Positions 1 to 6,010 of a stretch of DNA of 6,291 bases are shown one piece after another. The notes below the pieces were generated by a model. That model was not told the origin of the DNA. It did no database searches and saw only the letters and a program-made list of their open reading frames with translations. This DNA comes from Rhodoferax sp. UBA5149 (GTDB lineage: Bacteria > Pseudomonadota > Gammaproteobacteria > Burkholderiales > Burkholderiaceae_C). A program made the translations under genes and the position numbers. Each line of letters opens with the position of its first letter. Within the stretch, counting starts at the first letter, position 1. The stretch is from NCBI RefSeq assembly GCF_002413825.1, contig NZ_DHXT01000078.1:10792-17082 (forward strand), in the 5' to 3' direction.

Positions 1-126
1 GGCATGGAAACCCGCGTCGAACTGGAAAAAGCGCTGGACTGCAAGGTATTCATCGAGATGTGGGTCAAAGTGCGCTCTGGCTGGGCCGATGACGAGGCGC
101 GCGTTCGGTCCTTCGGTTATCAATAA
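1..126 (+). CDS. era: GTPase Era, 3' end (partial)
   Basis: This is the last 41 codons of Era, the essential GTPase that binds the 3' end of 16S rRNA and helps mature the 30S ribosomal subunit. Frame 1 is open from the window edge to the TAA at 124-126. The visible part is the end of the C-terminal KH RNA-binding domain. The stretch WVKVRSGWADDEARVRSFGY closely matches the E. coli Era ending ([20 protein letters not shown], from memory). The GTPase domain lies upstream, outside the window. recO follows after 29 bases, as expected for the rnc-era-recO-pdxJ-acpS operon. The identification is secure; the start cannot be seen. Confidence 0.95.
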   Translation, partial: GMETRVELEKALDCKVFIEMWVKVRSGWADDEARVRSFGYQ

Positions 127-155
127 ATATCATTCTGGCGCTGGCCTGACCTCGC

Positions 156-905
156 GTGGCGACCCAACGCATCTCTGACGAACCTGCTTACGTCCTGCAC
201 CGCTACGACTGGAGCGAGTCGAGCCTGATTCTGGAAGTGTTCACGCGCCACCATGGCCGCATTGCGCTGGTGGCCAAGGGGGTCAAGCGGCCCAGCTCCA
301 GCTTTCGCCCCATCTTGCTGCCTTTGCAGCCGCTGCACGTGGCTTTTGGTGGCGATGCCGAAATCCGCACGCTCAAGGGCGCCGAGTGGCAGGGCGGCCA
401 TGTCATGCCGACCGGCGACGCGCTGATGTCCGGCTACTACCTCAACGAACTTTTGCTGACGCTGCTGGCGCGGGATGACCCGCACCCGGGGCTGTTCGAC
501 GTTTACGCCAACGTGGTGCAGGTGATTGCCTCCGAGCATGGCGAGGCCCTGCAGTCCGCCTTGCGCGCCTTTGAGCTGCTGCTGTTGCGCGAGATTGGGC
601 TGCTGCCCTCGCTGGATGCCCAGACCATGACCCTGCTGGGTCTGGACCCGCAGGCGCACTACAGCCTGGTGCCCGAGGGCGGCTTGCGCCAGACCAATGC
701 GACGGACCGCGCCAGCCTGAGCGGTGCGCAATGGGTTGCGCTGCAACAGTCGCTGGCTGACAGTGCGCCGTTCACCGTCACCTTGCGCGCCTGCTCGGAA
801 GTGATGGCTGAACTCAAGCCGCAGCTGCGCACGCTGCTGAATTACCATTGCGGGGTGACAACCTTGCGTACCCGGCAAATGATGATCGACCTGCAATCCT
901 TATAG
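156..905 (+). CDS. recO: DNA repair protein RecO
   Basis: This encodes a 249-residue RecO, the RecFOR recombination mediator that helps load RecA onto SSB-coated single-stranded DNA and anneals complementary strands in gap repair. Residues 1 to about 85 form the OB-fold domain, with the family signature SESSLILEVFTRHHGR (20-35) followed by ALVAKGVKRPSS (37-48). The rest is the helical C-terminal domain, including YYLNELLLTLLARDDPHPGLF (residues 94-114). The length is close to E. coli RecO (about 242). The start must be the GTG at 156, because an in-frame TGA sits at 147-149 and no other start is near. No convincing Shine-Dalgarno sequence precedes it, so translation may be coupled to era. The stop at 903-905 lies 2 bases before the pdxJ ATG. 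Confidence 0.95.
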   Translation: MATQRISDEPAYVLHRYDWSESSLILEVFTRHHGRIALVAKGVKRPSSSFRPILLPLQPLHVAFGGDAEIRTLKGAEWQGGHVMPTGDALMSGYYLNELLLTLLARDDPHPGLFDVYANVVQVIASEHGEALQSALRAFELLLLREIGLLPSLDAQTMTLLGLDPQAHYSLVPEGGLRQTNATDRASLSGAQWVALQQSLADSAPFTVTLRACSEVMAELKPQLRTLLNYHCGVTTLRTRQMMIDLQSL

Positions 906-907
906 CT

Positions 908-1756
908 ATGACCCCCACGCTTTCCACTACGTGTAATACGCTGCCCCCCGAGGGGGCTTCCTCGCCTTTGGGCGGCCAGGCGGCTCGGACCGTCCTCTCG
1001 GTCAACCTGAACAAAGTGGCGCTGGTTCGCAACACGCGCCATCTGGGCATCCCCAGCGTCACGCGCGCTGCCACGCTGTGCCTGCAGGCGGGGGCCAACG
1101 GCATCACGGTGCATCCGCGGCCGGACGAGCGCCATATCCGCGCTGGCGATGTGCGCGAACTGGCCGAGCTGCTGCGAGCCTGGCCGGATCGCGAATTCAA
1201 CATTGAAGGCAATCCATTTCACAACCTGATGGCGTGCGTGCGTGAGCTGCTGGCGCGCAAGCTGCCGGTGCATCAGGTCACCTTCGTACCCGATAGCGAA
1301 GGGCAGTTCACCAGCGATCACGGCTGGAATTTTCCCGCTGATGCGGACCGCCTGCGCCCTCTCATTGCAGAAGCCAAAAGCCTGGGTGTGCGTGTCAGCC
1401 TGTTCATGGACGCCGACCCGCAGGCCATGGCGGCCGCCAAAGCCGTCGGTGCCGACCGCGTCGAGCTGTACACCGAGCCCTATGCCGCCGCCTGGGGCAC
1501 ACCGCAGCAGGGCGCGCAGTTGACACGCTTTGCCGAAGCCGCGCAGGCGGCGCTCGATGTCGGCCTGGGCGTCAACGCCGGCCACGACCTGAACCGCGAC
1601 AACCTCACCGCCTTTCTCCGAGAGGTGCCGGGTGTCGCCGAAGTCTCCATCGGTCACGCCCTGATCGCCGACGCGCTGGAGCTGGGCTATGGCGCCACCG
1701 TGCAGGATTACCTGCGCTGCATCGACAGCGCGTTCGCCCCGGCCCGTTCGGGCTGA
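908..1756 (+). CDS. pdxJ: Pyridoxine 5'-phosphate synthase PdxJ with repeat-derived N-terminus
   Basis: PdxJ condenses 1-deoxyxylulose 5-phosphate with 3-amino-2-oxopropyl phosphate to give pyridoxine 5'-phosphate, the ring-closing step of the DXP-dependent vitamin B6 pathway in the cytoplasm. From the ATG at 908 it has 282 residues and a TIM-barrel pattern. Visible motifs are SVNLNKVALVRNTR (31-44), TVHPRPDERHI (67-77, with His69, Arg71 and His76), FNIEG (97-101, with Glu100 matching E. coli Glu72), NAGHD (223-227, with His226 matching E. coli His193) and IGHALI (248-253). It belongs to the subtype with NLNK where E. coli has NIDH. Homologues normally begin a few residues before the first strand. 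Here about 27 extra residues precede RTVLSVN, and they coincide with a dispersed repeat at about 911-988. ATG 908 is 2 bases after the recO stop and has no clear Shine-Dalgarno; the only other in-frame start before the conserved core is TTG 968. Identity is certain, the exact start less so. Confidence 0.95.
   Translation: MTPTLSTTCNTLPPEGASSPLGGQAARTVLSVNLNKVALVRNTRHLGIPSVTRAATLCLQAGANGITVHPRPDERHIRAGDVRELAELLRAWPDREFNIEGNPFHNLMACVRELLARKLPVHQVTFVPDSEGQFTSDHGWNFPADADRLRPLIAEAKSLGVRVSLFMDADPQAMAAAKAVGADRVELYTEPYAAAWGTPQQGAQLTRFAEAAQAALDVGLGVNAGHDLNRDNLTAFLREVPGVAEVSIGHALIADALELGYGATVQDYLRCIDSAFAPARSG
911..988 (+). repeat. GC-rich dispersed repeat inside the 5' end of pdxJ
   Basis: The sequence runs from CCCCCACGCT through CTGCCCCCCGAGGGGGC (941-957) and GCCTTTGGGCGGCCAGGCGG to about 988. 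From memory it matches a short repeat scattered through intergenic regions of Comamonadaceae genomes, with the common form 'ctgccccccgagggggc ... ccttggggcggcc'. It contains two tight hairpins: GCCCCC/GGGGGC (943-948 with 952-957, loop CGA) and CGCC/GGCG (963-966 with 971-974, loop TTTG). Here it is read through in frame as part of pdxJ, giving LPPEGASSPLGGQAAR at residues 12-27. The outer boundaries are approximate, and the copy number in this genome cannot be seen. Confidence 0.72.
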
Positions 1757-1786
1757 GCCGGTCGACGCTGGATACAGGCGCGCACC

Positions 1787-2194
1787 ATGATTTACGGCAT
1801 TGGTACCGACATCTGCGACGTGCGCCGCATCCGCGCCAGTCTGGCGCGCCACGGCGACCGCTTTGCCCGCAAGATCCTGAGCGACGCCGAGTTCGCCACC
1901 TGGCAAGCCCGCAGCGCGCGCTGGCCCGAGCGCGGCATCCGCTACCTGGCCACCCGCTTCAGCGCCAAAGAATCCTTCAGCAAGGCCATCGGCCTGGGCA
2001 TGACCATGCCCATGACCTGGCGCCTGTGCGAAATTGGCAATTTGCCCAGTGGCAAGCCCACTTTGGTGCTGCATGGCGTGCTCAAGGACTGGTTTGACGC
2101 CCGGGGTCTGAGCGCGCAGGTCAGCGTCACGGACGAAACCGATTACGCCGCCAGCTTCTGCGTGGTTGAGGTTTTAGAGAAAATAGACCGCTAG
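1787..2194 (+). CDS. acpS: Holo-[acyl-carrier-protein] synthase AcpS
   Basis: AcpS transfers the 4'-phosphopantetheine arm from coenzyme A to apo acyl carrier protein, activating it for fatty acid synthesis. The 135-residue product shows the two group I phosphopantetheinyl transferase signatures: GIGTDICDVRRI (4-15, magnesium-binding Asp8) and RFSAKESFSKAIG (57-69, with Lys61 and Glu62). The late motif SVTDETDYAASF precedes the end. E. coli AcpS stops about where the valines after SFC fall, so the last six residues here (LEKIDR) and the TAG stop are extra. They lie inside an AT-rich dispersed repeat at about 2172-2240. The gene starts 30 bases after pdxJ, its usual partner. The ATG at 1787 fits the family N-terminus (M-I-Y-G-I-G-T-D). 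Confidence 0.96.
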   Translation: MIYGIGTDICDVRRIRASLARHGDRFARKILSDAEFATWQARSARWPERGIRYLATRFSAKESFSKAIGLGMTMPMTWRLCEIGNLPSGKPTLVLHGVLKDWFDARGLSAQVSVTDETDYAASFCVVEVLEKIDR

Positions 2195-2240
2195 CCCTCG
2201 TCGGCTATGCGCAAGCAGCTATTAAATATATAGCATATGG
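2172..2240 (-). repeat. AT-rich dispersed repeat spanning the acpS 3' end and acpS-nagZ spacer
   Basis: The segment GCTAGCCCTCG (2190-2200) followed by GCGCAAGCAGCTATTAAATATATAGCA matches, from memory, a repeat common between genes in Rhodoferax, Polaromonas and Acidovorax relatives. Its other-strand form is roughly 'gctat..taatagctgcttgcgc...gagggctag.ggccattttt', so the copy is given on the minus strand. At its centre GCTAT (2218-2222) pairs with ATAGC (2230-2234) across a 7-base loop. Base composition drops sharply to AT-rich against a background near 64% GC. It covers the last codons and stop of acpS and most of the 65-base spacer before nagZ. Boundaries are approximate. Confidence 0.7.
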
Positions 2241-2259
2241 ATTTTTAACGAGACGCCCC

Positions 2260-3342
2260 ATGACACAACACGCCCCCCTCATCATCGATGTCGCTGGTTT
2301 GAGCCTGAGCCAAACGGATCGGCAACGCCTGAAGCACCCGCTGGTGGGCGGCCTCATCCTGTTTGCCCGCAACTGGCAGGACCGGGCGCAACTGACCCAG
2401 CTATGTCGCGACATCAAAAAAGTGCGTCGCGACCTGCTGATCTGCGTCGACCATGAAGGCGGACGCGTGCAGCGTTTCAAGACCGACGGCTTCACCCATT
2501 TGCCGCCGATGCGGGCCTTGGGCGAGCTGTGGCTGCGCGATGGCAAAGGGGGTGAGGGCAGTGGTGCCCTGCAAGCCAGCAACGCGGCCACGGCCTGCGG
2601 CTTCGTGCTGGGGGCCGAGCTGCGGGCCTGTGGCGTGGATTTGAGCTTCACCCCGGTGCTCGATCTTGATTTTGGCGAGAGCAGCGTGATTGGAGACCGC
2701 GCCTTCCATCGTGACCCGCGTGTCGTCAGCCTGCTGGCCAAGAGTTTGATGCATGGCTTGCTGCAAAGCGGCATGGCCAATTGCGGCAAACACTTTCCGG
2801 GCCACGGCTTCGTCAAAGCCGATTCGCATACCGACATCCCGGTCGACAAGCGCAGCCTCAAAGCCATTCTGAATGAGGACGCCGCGCCCTACGGCTGGCT
2901 CAACATGACGCTCAGCAGCGTCATGCCCGCGCATGTGATCTACCCCAATGTGGACAGCCGCCCGGCCGGGTTCTCGGCCAAGTGGCTGAACGACATCCTG
3001 CGCGGCCAGCTCGGCTTTGGCGGCGCCATTTTCAGCGACGACCTGTCCATGGCCGGCGCGCGTTTGATTGACGGCCAGCAGGTCAGCTACACGCAGGCGG
3101 CCGTGGCGGCGCTCAACGCGGGCTGCGACATGGTCTTGCTGTGCAACCAGTCGCTGGACGGCGGCCAGGCCGTCGATGCGCTGATTGACGGTTTGACCGA
3201 GGCCCAGCTTAAAGGCGGGTGGCAGCCGCTGGAGGCCAGCGAAGAGCACCGCCGCGCGCTGTTGCCGCGCGGCGCCAGCCCTGAATGGGATGCCTTGATG
3301 GTGCAGTCGGCCTATATGCAGGCCCTCGGTCTGATTCCCTGA
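2260..3342 (+). CDS. nagZ: Beta-N-acetylhexosaminidase NagZ (GH3)
   Basis: NagZ is a cytoplasmic glycoside hydrolase family 3 enzyme. It removes N-acetylglucosamine from imported GlcNAc-anhydroMurNAc muropeptides in peptidoglycan recycling. In bacteria with an AmpR-AmpC system its products influence beta-lactamase induction. The 360-residue protein carries VDHEGGRVQRF (63-73), KHFPGHG (177-183), the acid/base loop with Asp188 and His190 (ADSHTDIP), MPAHVIYPNVD (222-232) and the nucleophile motif FSDDLSMAGA (258-267, Asp260, equivalent to E. coli Asp248). There is no signal peptide. It is slightly longer than E. coli NagZ (341), partly because of a Gly-rich insertion near residues 93-104 (RDGKGGEGSGAL). 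The Shine-Dalgarno before the ATG at 2260 is weak (CGAGA at about 2249-2253). The patatin gene starts 7 bases after its stop. Confidence 0.96.
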   Translation: MTQHAPLIIDVAGLSLSQTDRQRLKHPLVGGLILFARNWQDRAQLTQLCRDIKKVRRDLLICVDHEGGRVQRFKTDGFTHLPPMRALGELWLRDGKGGEGSGALQASNAATACGFVLGAELRACGVDLSFTPVLDLDFGESSVIGDRAFHRDPRVVSLLAKSLMHGLLQSGMANCGKHFPGHGFVKADSHTDIPVDKRSLKAILNEDAAPYGWLNMTLSSVMPAHVIYPNVDSRPAGFSAKWLNDILRGQLGFGGAIFSDDLSMAGARLIDGQQVSYTQAAVAALNAGCDMVLLCNQSLDGGQAVDALIDGLTEAQLKGGWQPLEASEEHRRALLPRGASPEWDALMVQSAYMQALGLIP

Positions 3343-3349
3343 GATTCTC

Positions 3350-4504
3350 ATGGCCTATATCCCCGCACCAATCCCCTCCGACCGCTCCGCCGCCGACGCG
3401 CGCCCGATCAATCTGGCTTTGCAGGGCGGCGGCTCGCATGGCGCTTTCACCTGGGGCGTGCTGGACGCCCTGCTGGAAGACGGACGGGTCGAGATCGAAG
3501 GCATCAGCGGCACCAGCGCCGGGGCGATGAATGCGGTGGCGCTGGCCCATGGTTTTGCGCGGGCGGCGGACCAGCCGGGGCGTGATCCGCGCGAGGCCGC
3601 GCGCGAGGCCCTGGCCAGCTTCTGGAACGGCATCGTCAGCATGGGCGCCTTGTCCAACTCGGTGTCGCTGGTGCAGCGCTCCCCGTTTGAGGTTTTGTTT
3701 GGCGGCATGGGCGGTGCGGGCCATGGCAACTCACCGACGCAGCAATGGGCCGACGCCATGACGGCCTGGTGGTCGAACTCGGTGTCGCCGTACCAAAGCA
3801 ATCCGTTTGACATCAACCCCTTGAAGCAGTTTCTGGAGGGGCAAATTGATTTTGACCGGCTGGCCCGCTATGCGACGCCCAAAGTATTCGTCGTCGCCAC
3901 CCGCGTGACCACCGGCAAGGCCGAAATATTTTCCGGCAGCCGTCTCACCGCCGCCGCCGTCATGGCCTCGGCCTGTCTGCCCACGGTGTTCAAGGCGGTC
4001 GAGATTGAGGGCGACTTTTTTTGGGACGGTGGTTACTCCGGCAACCCGGCCATTCACCCGCTGATCTACAACTGCCAGAGCCGCGACATTGTGCTGGTGC
4101 AGATCAACCCCATCGCGCGCGACAAACTGCCCACCACGGCCGCCGAGATCATGGACCGCATGAACGAGATCACCTTCAACGCGGGCTTGATTGCCGAGAT
4201 ACGCGCCATTGATTTCGTCAAGCGCCTGCTGGCTCAAGGCAAGCTCGACGCCAGCCATTACAAGGACGTGCTGATGCACCGCATTGACGGCGGCGAGGTG
4301 CTGGAGCAGTTCAGCGCCTCCAGCAAGTCGTCCACCGACGGCCATCTGATTCATCAATTGCACGAACTGGGGCGCTCAGCTGGCAAGGCCTGGCTGGGCA
4401 AACACTACGCCGCCTTGGGTGTGGTGGACACGGTCAATCTGGCTAAGGATTATCTGGATGACATGCGGGTGCCGGTGCAGCAGACGCACGATCCCGCGGG
4501 CTGA
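3350..4504 (+). CDS. Patatin-like phospholipase
   Basis: This is a patatin-family serine acyl hydrolase, expected to cleave acyl esters of phospholipids or related lipids with a Ser-Asp dyad. The 384-residue protein has the oxyanion-hole motif LQGGGSHGAF (24-33), the nucleophile elbow GTSAG (54-58, Ser56) and the catalytic Asp226 in WDGGYSGNP. The part after the dyad, including IMDRMNEITFNAGLIAEIRAI (about 268-288), resembles the extended C-terminal segment of proteobacterial patatins annotated with DUF3734. I assign that from memory with moderate confidence. No signal peptide or clear membrane segment is visible, so a cytoplasmic or membrane-surface location is likely. The ATG at 3350 is 7 bases after the nagZ stop, which points to co-transcription. 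The substrate is unknown, and toxin-like or storage-granule roles cannot be excluded from sequence. Confidence 0.92.
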   Translation: MAYIPAPIPSDRSAADARPINLALQGGGSHGAFTWGVLDALLEDGRVEIEGISGTSAGAMNAVALAHGFARAADQPGRDPREAAREALASFWNGIVSMGALSNSVSLVQRSPFEVLFGGMGGAGHGNSPTQQWADAMTAWWSNSVSPYQSNPFDINPLKQFLEGQIDFDRLARYATPKVFVVATRVTTGKAEIFSGSRLTAAAVMASACLPTVFKAVEIEGDFFWDGGYSGNPAIHPLIYNCQSRDIVLVQINPIARDKLPTTAAEIMDRMNEITFNAGLIAEIRAIDFVKRLLAQGKLDASHYKDVLMHRIDGGEVLEQFSASSKSSTDGHLIHQLHELGRSAGKAWLGKHYAALGVVDTVNLAKDYLDDMRVPVQQTHDPAG

Positions 4505-4527
4505 TGGGGGCTCGTCTGCGCCAGCTT

Positions 4528-4557
4528 CCCTGAGAAGCCTGCTTTGCGGGGTCAGGG
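4528..4557. terminator. Stem-loop between converging genes, possible bidirectional terminator
   Basis: CCCTGA (4528-4533) pairs with TCAGGG (4552-4557). Inside it CCTGC (4538-4542) pairs with GCGGG (4546-4550, one G-T wobble) around a TTT loop, leaving a GAAG bulge on one side and a single G on the other. It sits between the patatin gene and the converging small minus-strand gene, where a shared terminator is expected. The minus-strand stop codon lies in the outer stem. No run of T follows on either strand, so it is not a canonical intrinsic terminator. Confidence 0.4.
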
Positions 4558-4779
4558 CGAGCGGTGCAGTCTGGAGGACTTCAGGGTCACGATCTGGTCA
4601 CTGATCGTTTGATCGACGTCCTGGTAGCGCGTGAGCAGCTTGGCGGCGCTCAGGAGGGCGCGCAGTTCCTGCAGGTCTTTCACCGTGGGGGCCACTTTGA
4701 TCTGCAAGAGGGCGGCTGAACTGTTGCTACCTTGAATCAGGGCGGCTACTTTGGCCGCCCACATACTGGGACGTGACAT
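4552..4779 (-). CDS. Small conserved-looking protein of unknown function (75 aa)
   Basis: I do not recognise this 75-residue product. It starts MSRPSMWAAKVAALIQGSN and is rich in Ala and Leu, with a likely helical segment VKDLQELRALLSAAKLLTRY (33-52), a polar stretch around DVDQTISDQIV and a basic tail ending SRLHRSP. It has no cysteine, signal peptide or membrane segment. The strongest support is a good Shine-Dalgarno AGGA (plus-strand TCCT at 4788-4791), 8 bases before the ATG. It lies 49 bases after the MFS gene on the same strand with no obvious terminator between, so the two may be co-transcribed. A perfect 7-bp inverted repeat falls within its early codons (4740-4760). It is probably real; the function is not inferable. 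Confidence 0.65.
   Translation of the reverse strand: MSRPSMWAAKVAALIQGSNSSAALLQIKVAPTVKDLQELRALLSAAKLLTRYQDVDQTISDQIVTLKSSRLHRSP
4740..4760 (-). repeat. Inverted repeat in early codons of the small gene
   Basis: GGGCGGC (4740-4746) and GCCGCCC (4754-4760) form a perfect 7-bp stem with a 7-base loop (TACTTTG). On the minus-strand transcript the hairpin begins about 19 bases after the start codon, inside the codons for WAAKVAAL. It could slow translation initiation. It could also simply reflect Ala-rich codons (GCG/GCC) in high-GC DNA. Confidence 0.55.
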
Positions 4780-4787
4780 GACGTGAT

Positions 4788-4791
4788 TCCT
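4788..4791 (-). promoter_or_regulatory. Shine-Dalgarno of the small minus-strand gene
   Basis: Read on the minus strand this is AGGA, followed by 8 bases (ATCACGTC) and then ATG at 4779-4777. Most starts in this window lack a clear site, so it supports this short frame as translated. Confidence 0.6.
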
Positions 4792-4828
4792 GATGGCGGG
4801 TTGAGGTGCGGGTCATTCTGACACAGGC

Positions 4829-6010
4829 TCAATAAGCCTTGGGCTGTGGCCCGACCAGCCGCGCTGACGCCACGGTGGCCAGTGCCGACAGCGCAATGCA
4901 ACTCCAGATCACCAGTCCATAGCTGCCCGTGCGGTCAAACACCGCGCCCGCGACCACTGGCCCCAGCAAATTGCCCAGCGCCGCGCCCGTGTAGAGCGTG
5001 CCGATGATGCTGGAGACGGCCCGCCCGCCAAACAGGTCCATGCAGATGGTGGGCATCAGCGACACGATACCGCCATAGCTCACGCCAAACCACAGCGCAA
5101 ACAGCGCCAGGGCCGTGTAACCATCGGCCCAGTTCCAGAGCAAAAGGGATGCGCCCATGGAGCCCTGCATCAGCACCAGGGTCAGGCTGCGGCCGATGCG
5201 GTCGGCCAGGGTGCCAATCGCAAAGCGGCTGACCAGACTGCCGATGCCGATCAGGCCCACCAGCCCCACCGCCCGTGCGTCATCAATACCCAGATCCCGG
5301 GCTGCGGCCGACGCGTGCGCGAAGGGGATGAACATCGTGGGGGCCGCCAGCACGGCCGCGACATACATCCACCAGAAGCTGCGGCTGCGCATCGCCTCAC
5401 GCAGACTGGCCCCGGGCGGCGGTGCCGACCCCGAGCCGCCGGCGCCGGGCGCCCGTTTCAGAAGCCCTGCAGCGCACAAGCCAATGACCAGCACACCCAG
5501 CGCCACGGCCCGCATGGCATCCCGCCACTGCAGCCAATGGATGGCGCTTGTTGCCAGCAGGGGAATGATCAGCGTGCCGGCACCAACACCCGCGCTGGCA
5601 ATGCCCGCGGCCAGACCACGCCGGGTGGTAAACCAGGGCTGCACGCAAGCGATGGCCGGGGTATAGACCAAAGCGATGCCCACGCCGATGCCCGCGCCAT
5701 AGGTCAGGTACACCGTGCCCATGGCGTGGGCGAAGCTGGTGGCAAGCAGGCCGCCGGCAATGCACAACATGCCGGTGCAACACACCAGCCGCGGGCCAAA
5801 GCGGTCGGCCAGCATGCCACCGAAGGCGCCCAGCGTGAAATAGATCAGCCCGGAAATGCCGAACACCAGTGCCACATCGGCACGCTGCGCAGAAAATTCC
5901 GCCGCAAAAGATTCAAAGAACGACGCAAACGAGTAAGAAACGCCGAAGATGATCGCCAGGTTGAAGAAAGCGCCCCAGACGATGACCCATGCGTAGCGCG
6001 GTTCATTCAT
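4829..6010 (-). CDS. MFS transporter, monocarboxylate / oxalate-formate antiporter type
   Basis: This is a 393-residue inner-membrane transporter of the major facilitator superfamily with about 12 hydrophobic segments. MNEPRYAWVIVWGAFFNLAI begins helix 1. The motif A loop GGMLADRFGPR (64-74) lies between helices 2 and 3, and its second-half copy GTLADRIGR is at 266-274. The helix 4-5 region GIALVYTPAIACVQPWF (111-127) followed by TTRRGLAAGIASAGVGAG (128-145) is characteristic of the monocarboxylate/OFA branch. A Pro/Gly-rich linker (about 184-209) joins the halves. A carboxylate substrate is plausible but unproven. The frame is open upstream to 6118, but I place the start at 6010. There AAGGA lies 5 bases before the ATG and the product begins right at helix 1; the upstream candidates have poor sites and non-membrane sequence. 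It is transcribed opposite to the housekeeping operon. Confidence 0.9.
   Translation of the reverse strand: MNEPRYAWVIVWGAFFNLAIIFGVSYSFASFFESFAAEFSAQRADVALVFGISGLIYFTLGAFGGMLADRFGPRLVCCTGMLCIAGGLLATSFAHAMGTVYLTYGAGIGVGIALVYTPAIACVQPWFTTRRGLAAGIASAGVGAGTLIIPLLATSAIHWLQWRDAMRAVALGVLVIGLCAAGLLKRAPGAGGSGSAPPPGASLREAMRSRSFWWMYVAAVLAAPTMFIPFAHASAAARDLGIDDARAVGLVGLIGIGSLVSRFAIGTLADRIGRSLTLVLMQGSMGASLLLWNWADGYTALALFALWFGVSYGGIVSLMPTICMDLFGGRAVSSIIGTLYTGAALGNLLGPVVAGAVFDRTGSYGLVIWSCIALSALATVASARLVGPQPKAY

Noticed and set aside
120..896. 258-codon minus-strand open frame opposite recO
   Set aside because: It is antisense to RecO with Gln/His/Arg-rich content and no motif, so a GC-bias artefact.
848..907. 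Upstream TTG start for pdxJ at 848
   Set aside because: It lies inside recO and would add 20 residues unlike any PdxJ N-terminus. ATG 908 is the better choice.
842..2074. 410-codon open frame on the minus strand across recO, pdxJ and acpS
   Set aside because: It is antisense to three confidently identified genes. Its product is rich in Gln, His, Arg and Gly, as expected from the complement of high-GC codons, and has no recognisable motif.
2401..3351. 316-codon minus-strand open frame opposite nagZ
   Set aside because: It is a complement of the nagZ frame with low-complexity Gln/Ala/His composition. The NagZ active-site motifs on the plus strand settle the coding strand.
4771..4786. ACGTGACATGACGTGA as an operator or CRISPR-like repeat
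   Set aside because: It is two imperfect 6-base direct copies overlapping a start codon. It is too short and occurs only once.
4825..4839. AGGCT-CAATA-AGCCT inverted repeat at the MFS stop as a terminator
   Set aside because: It has only a 5-bp stem overlapping the stop codon and no T run, too weak to call.
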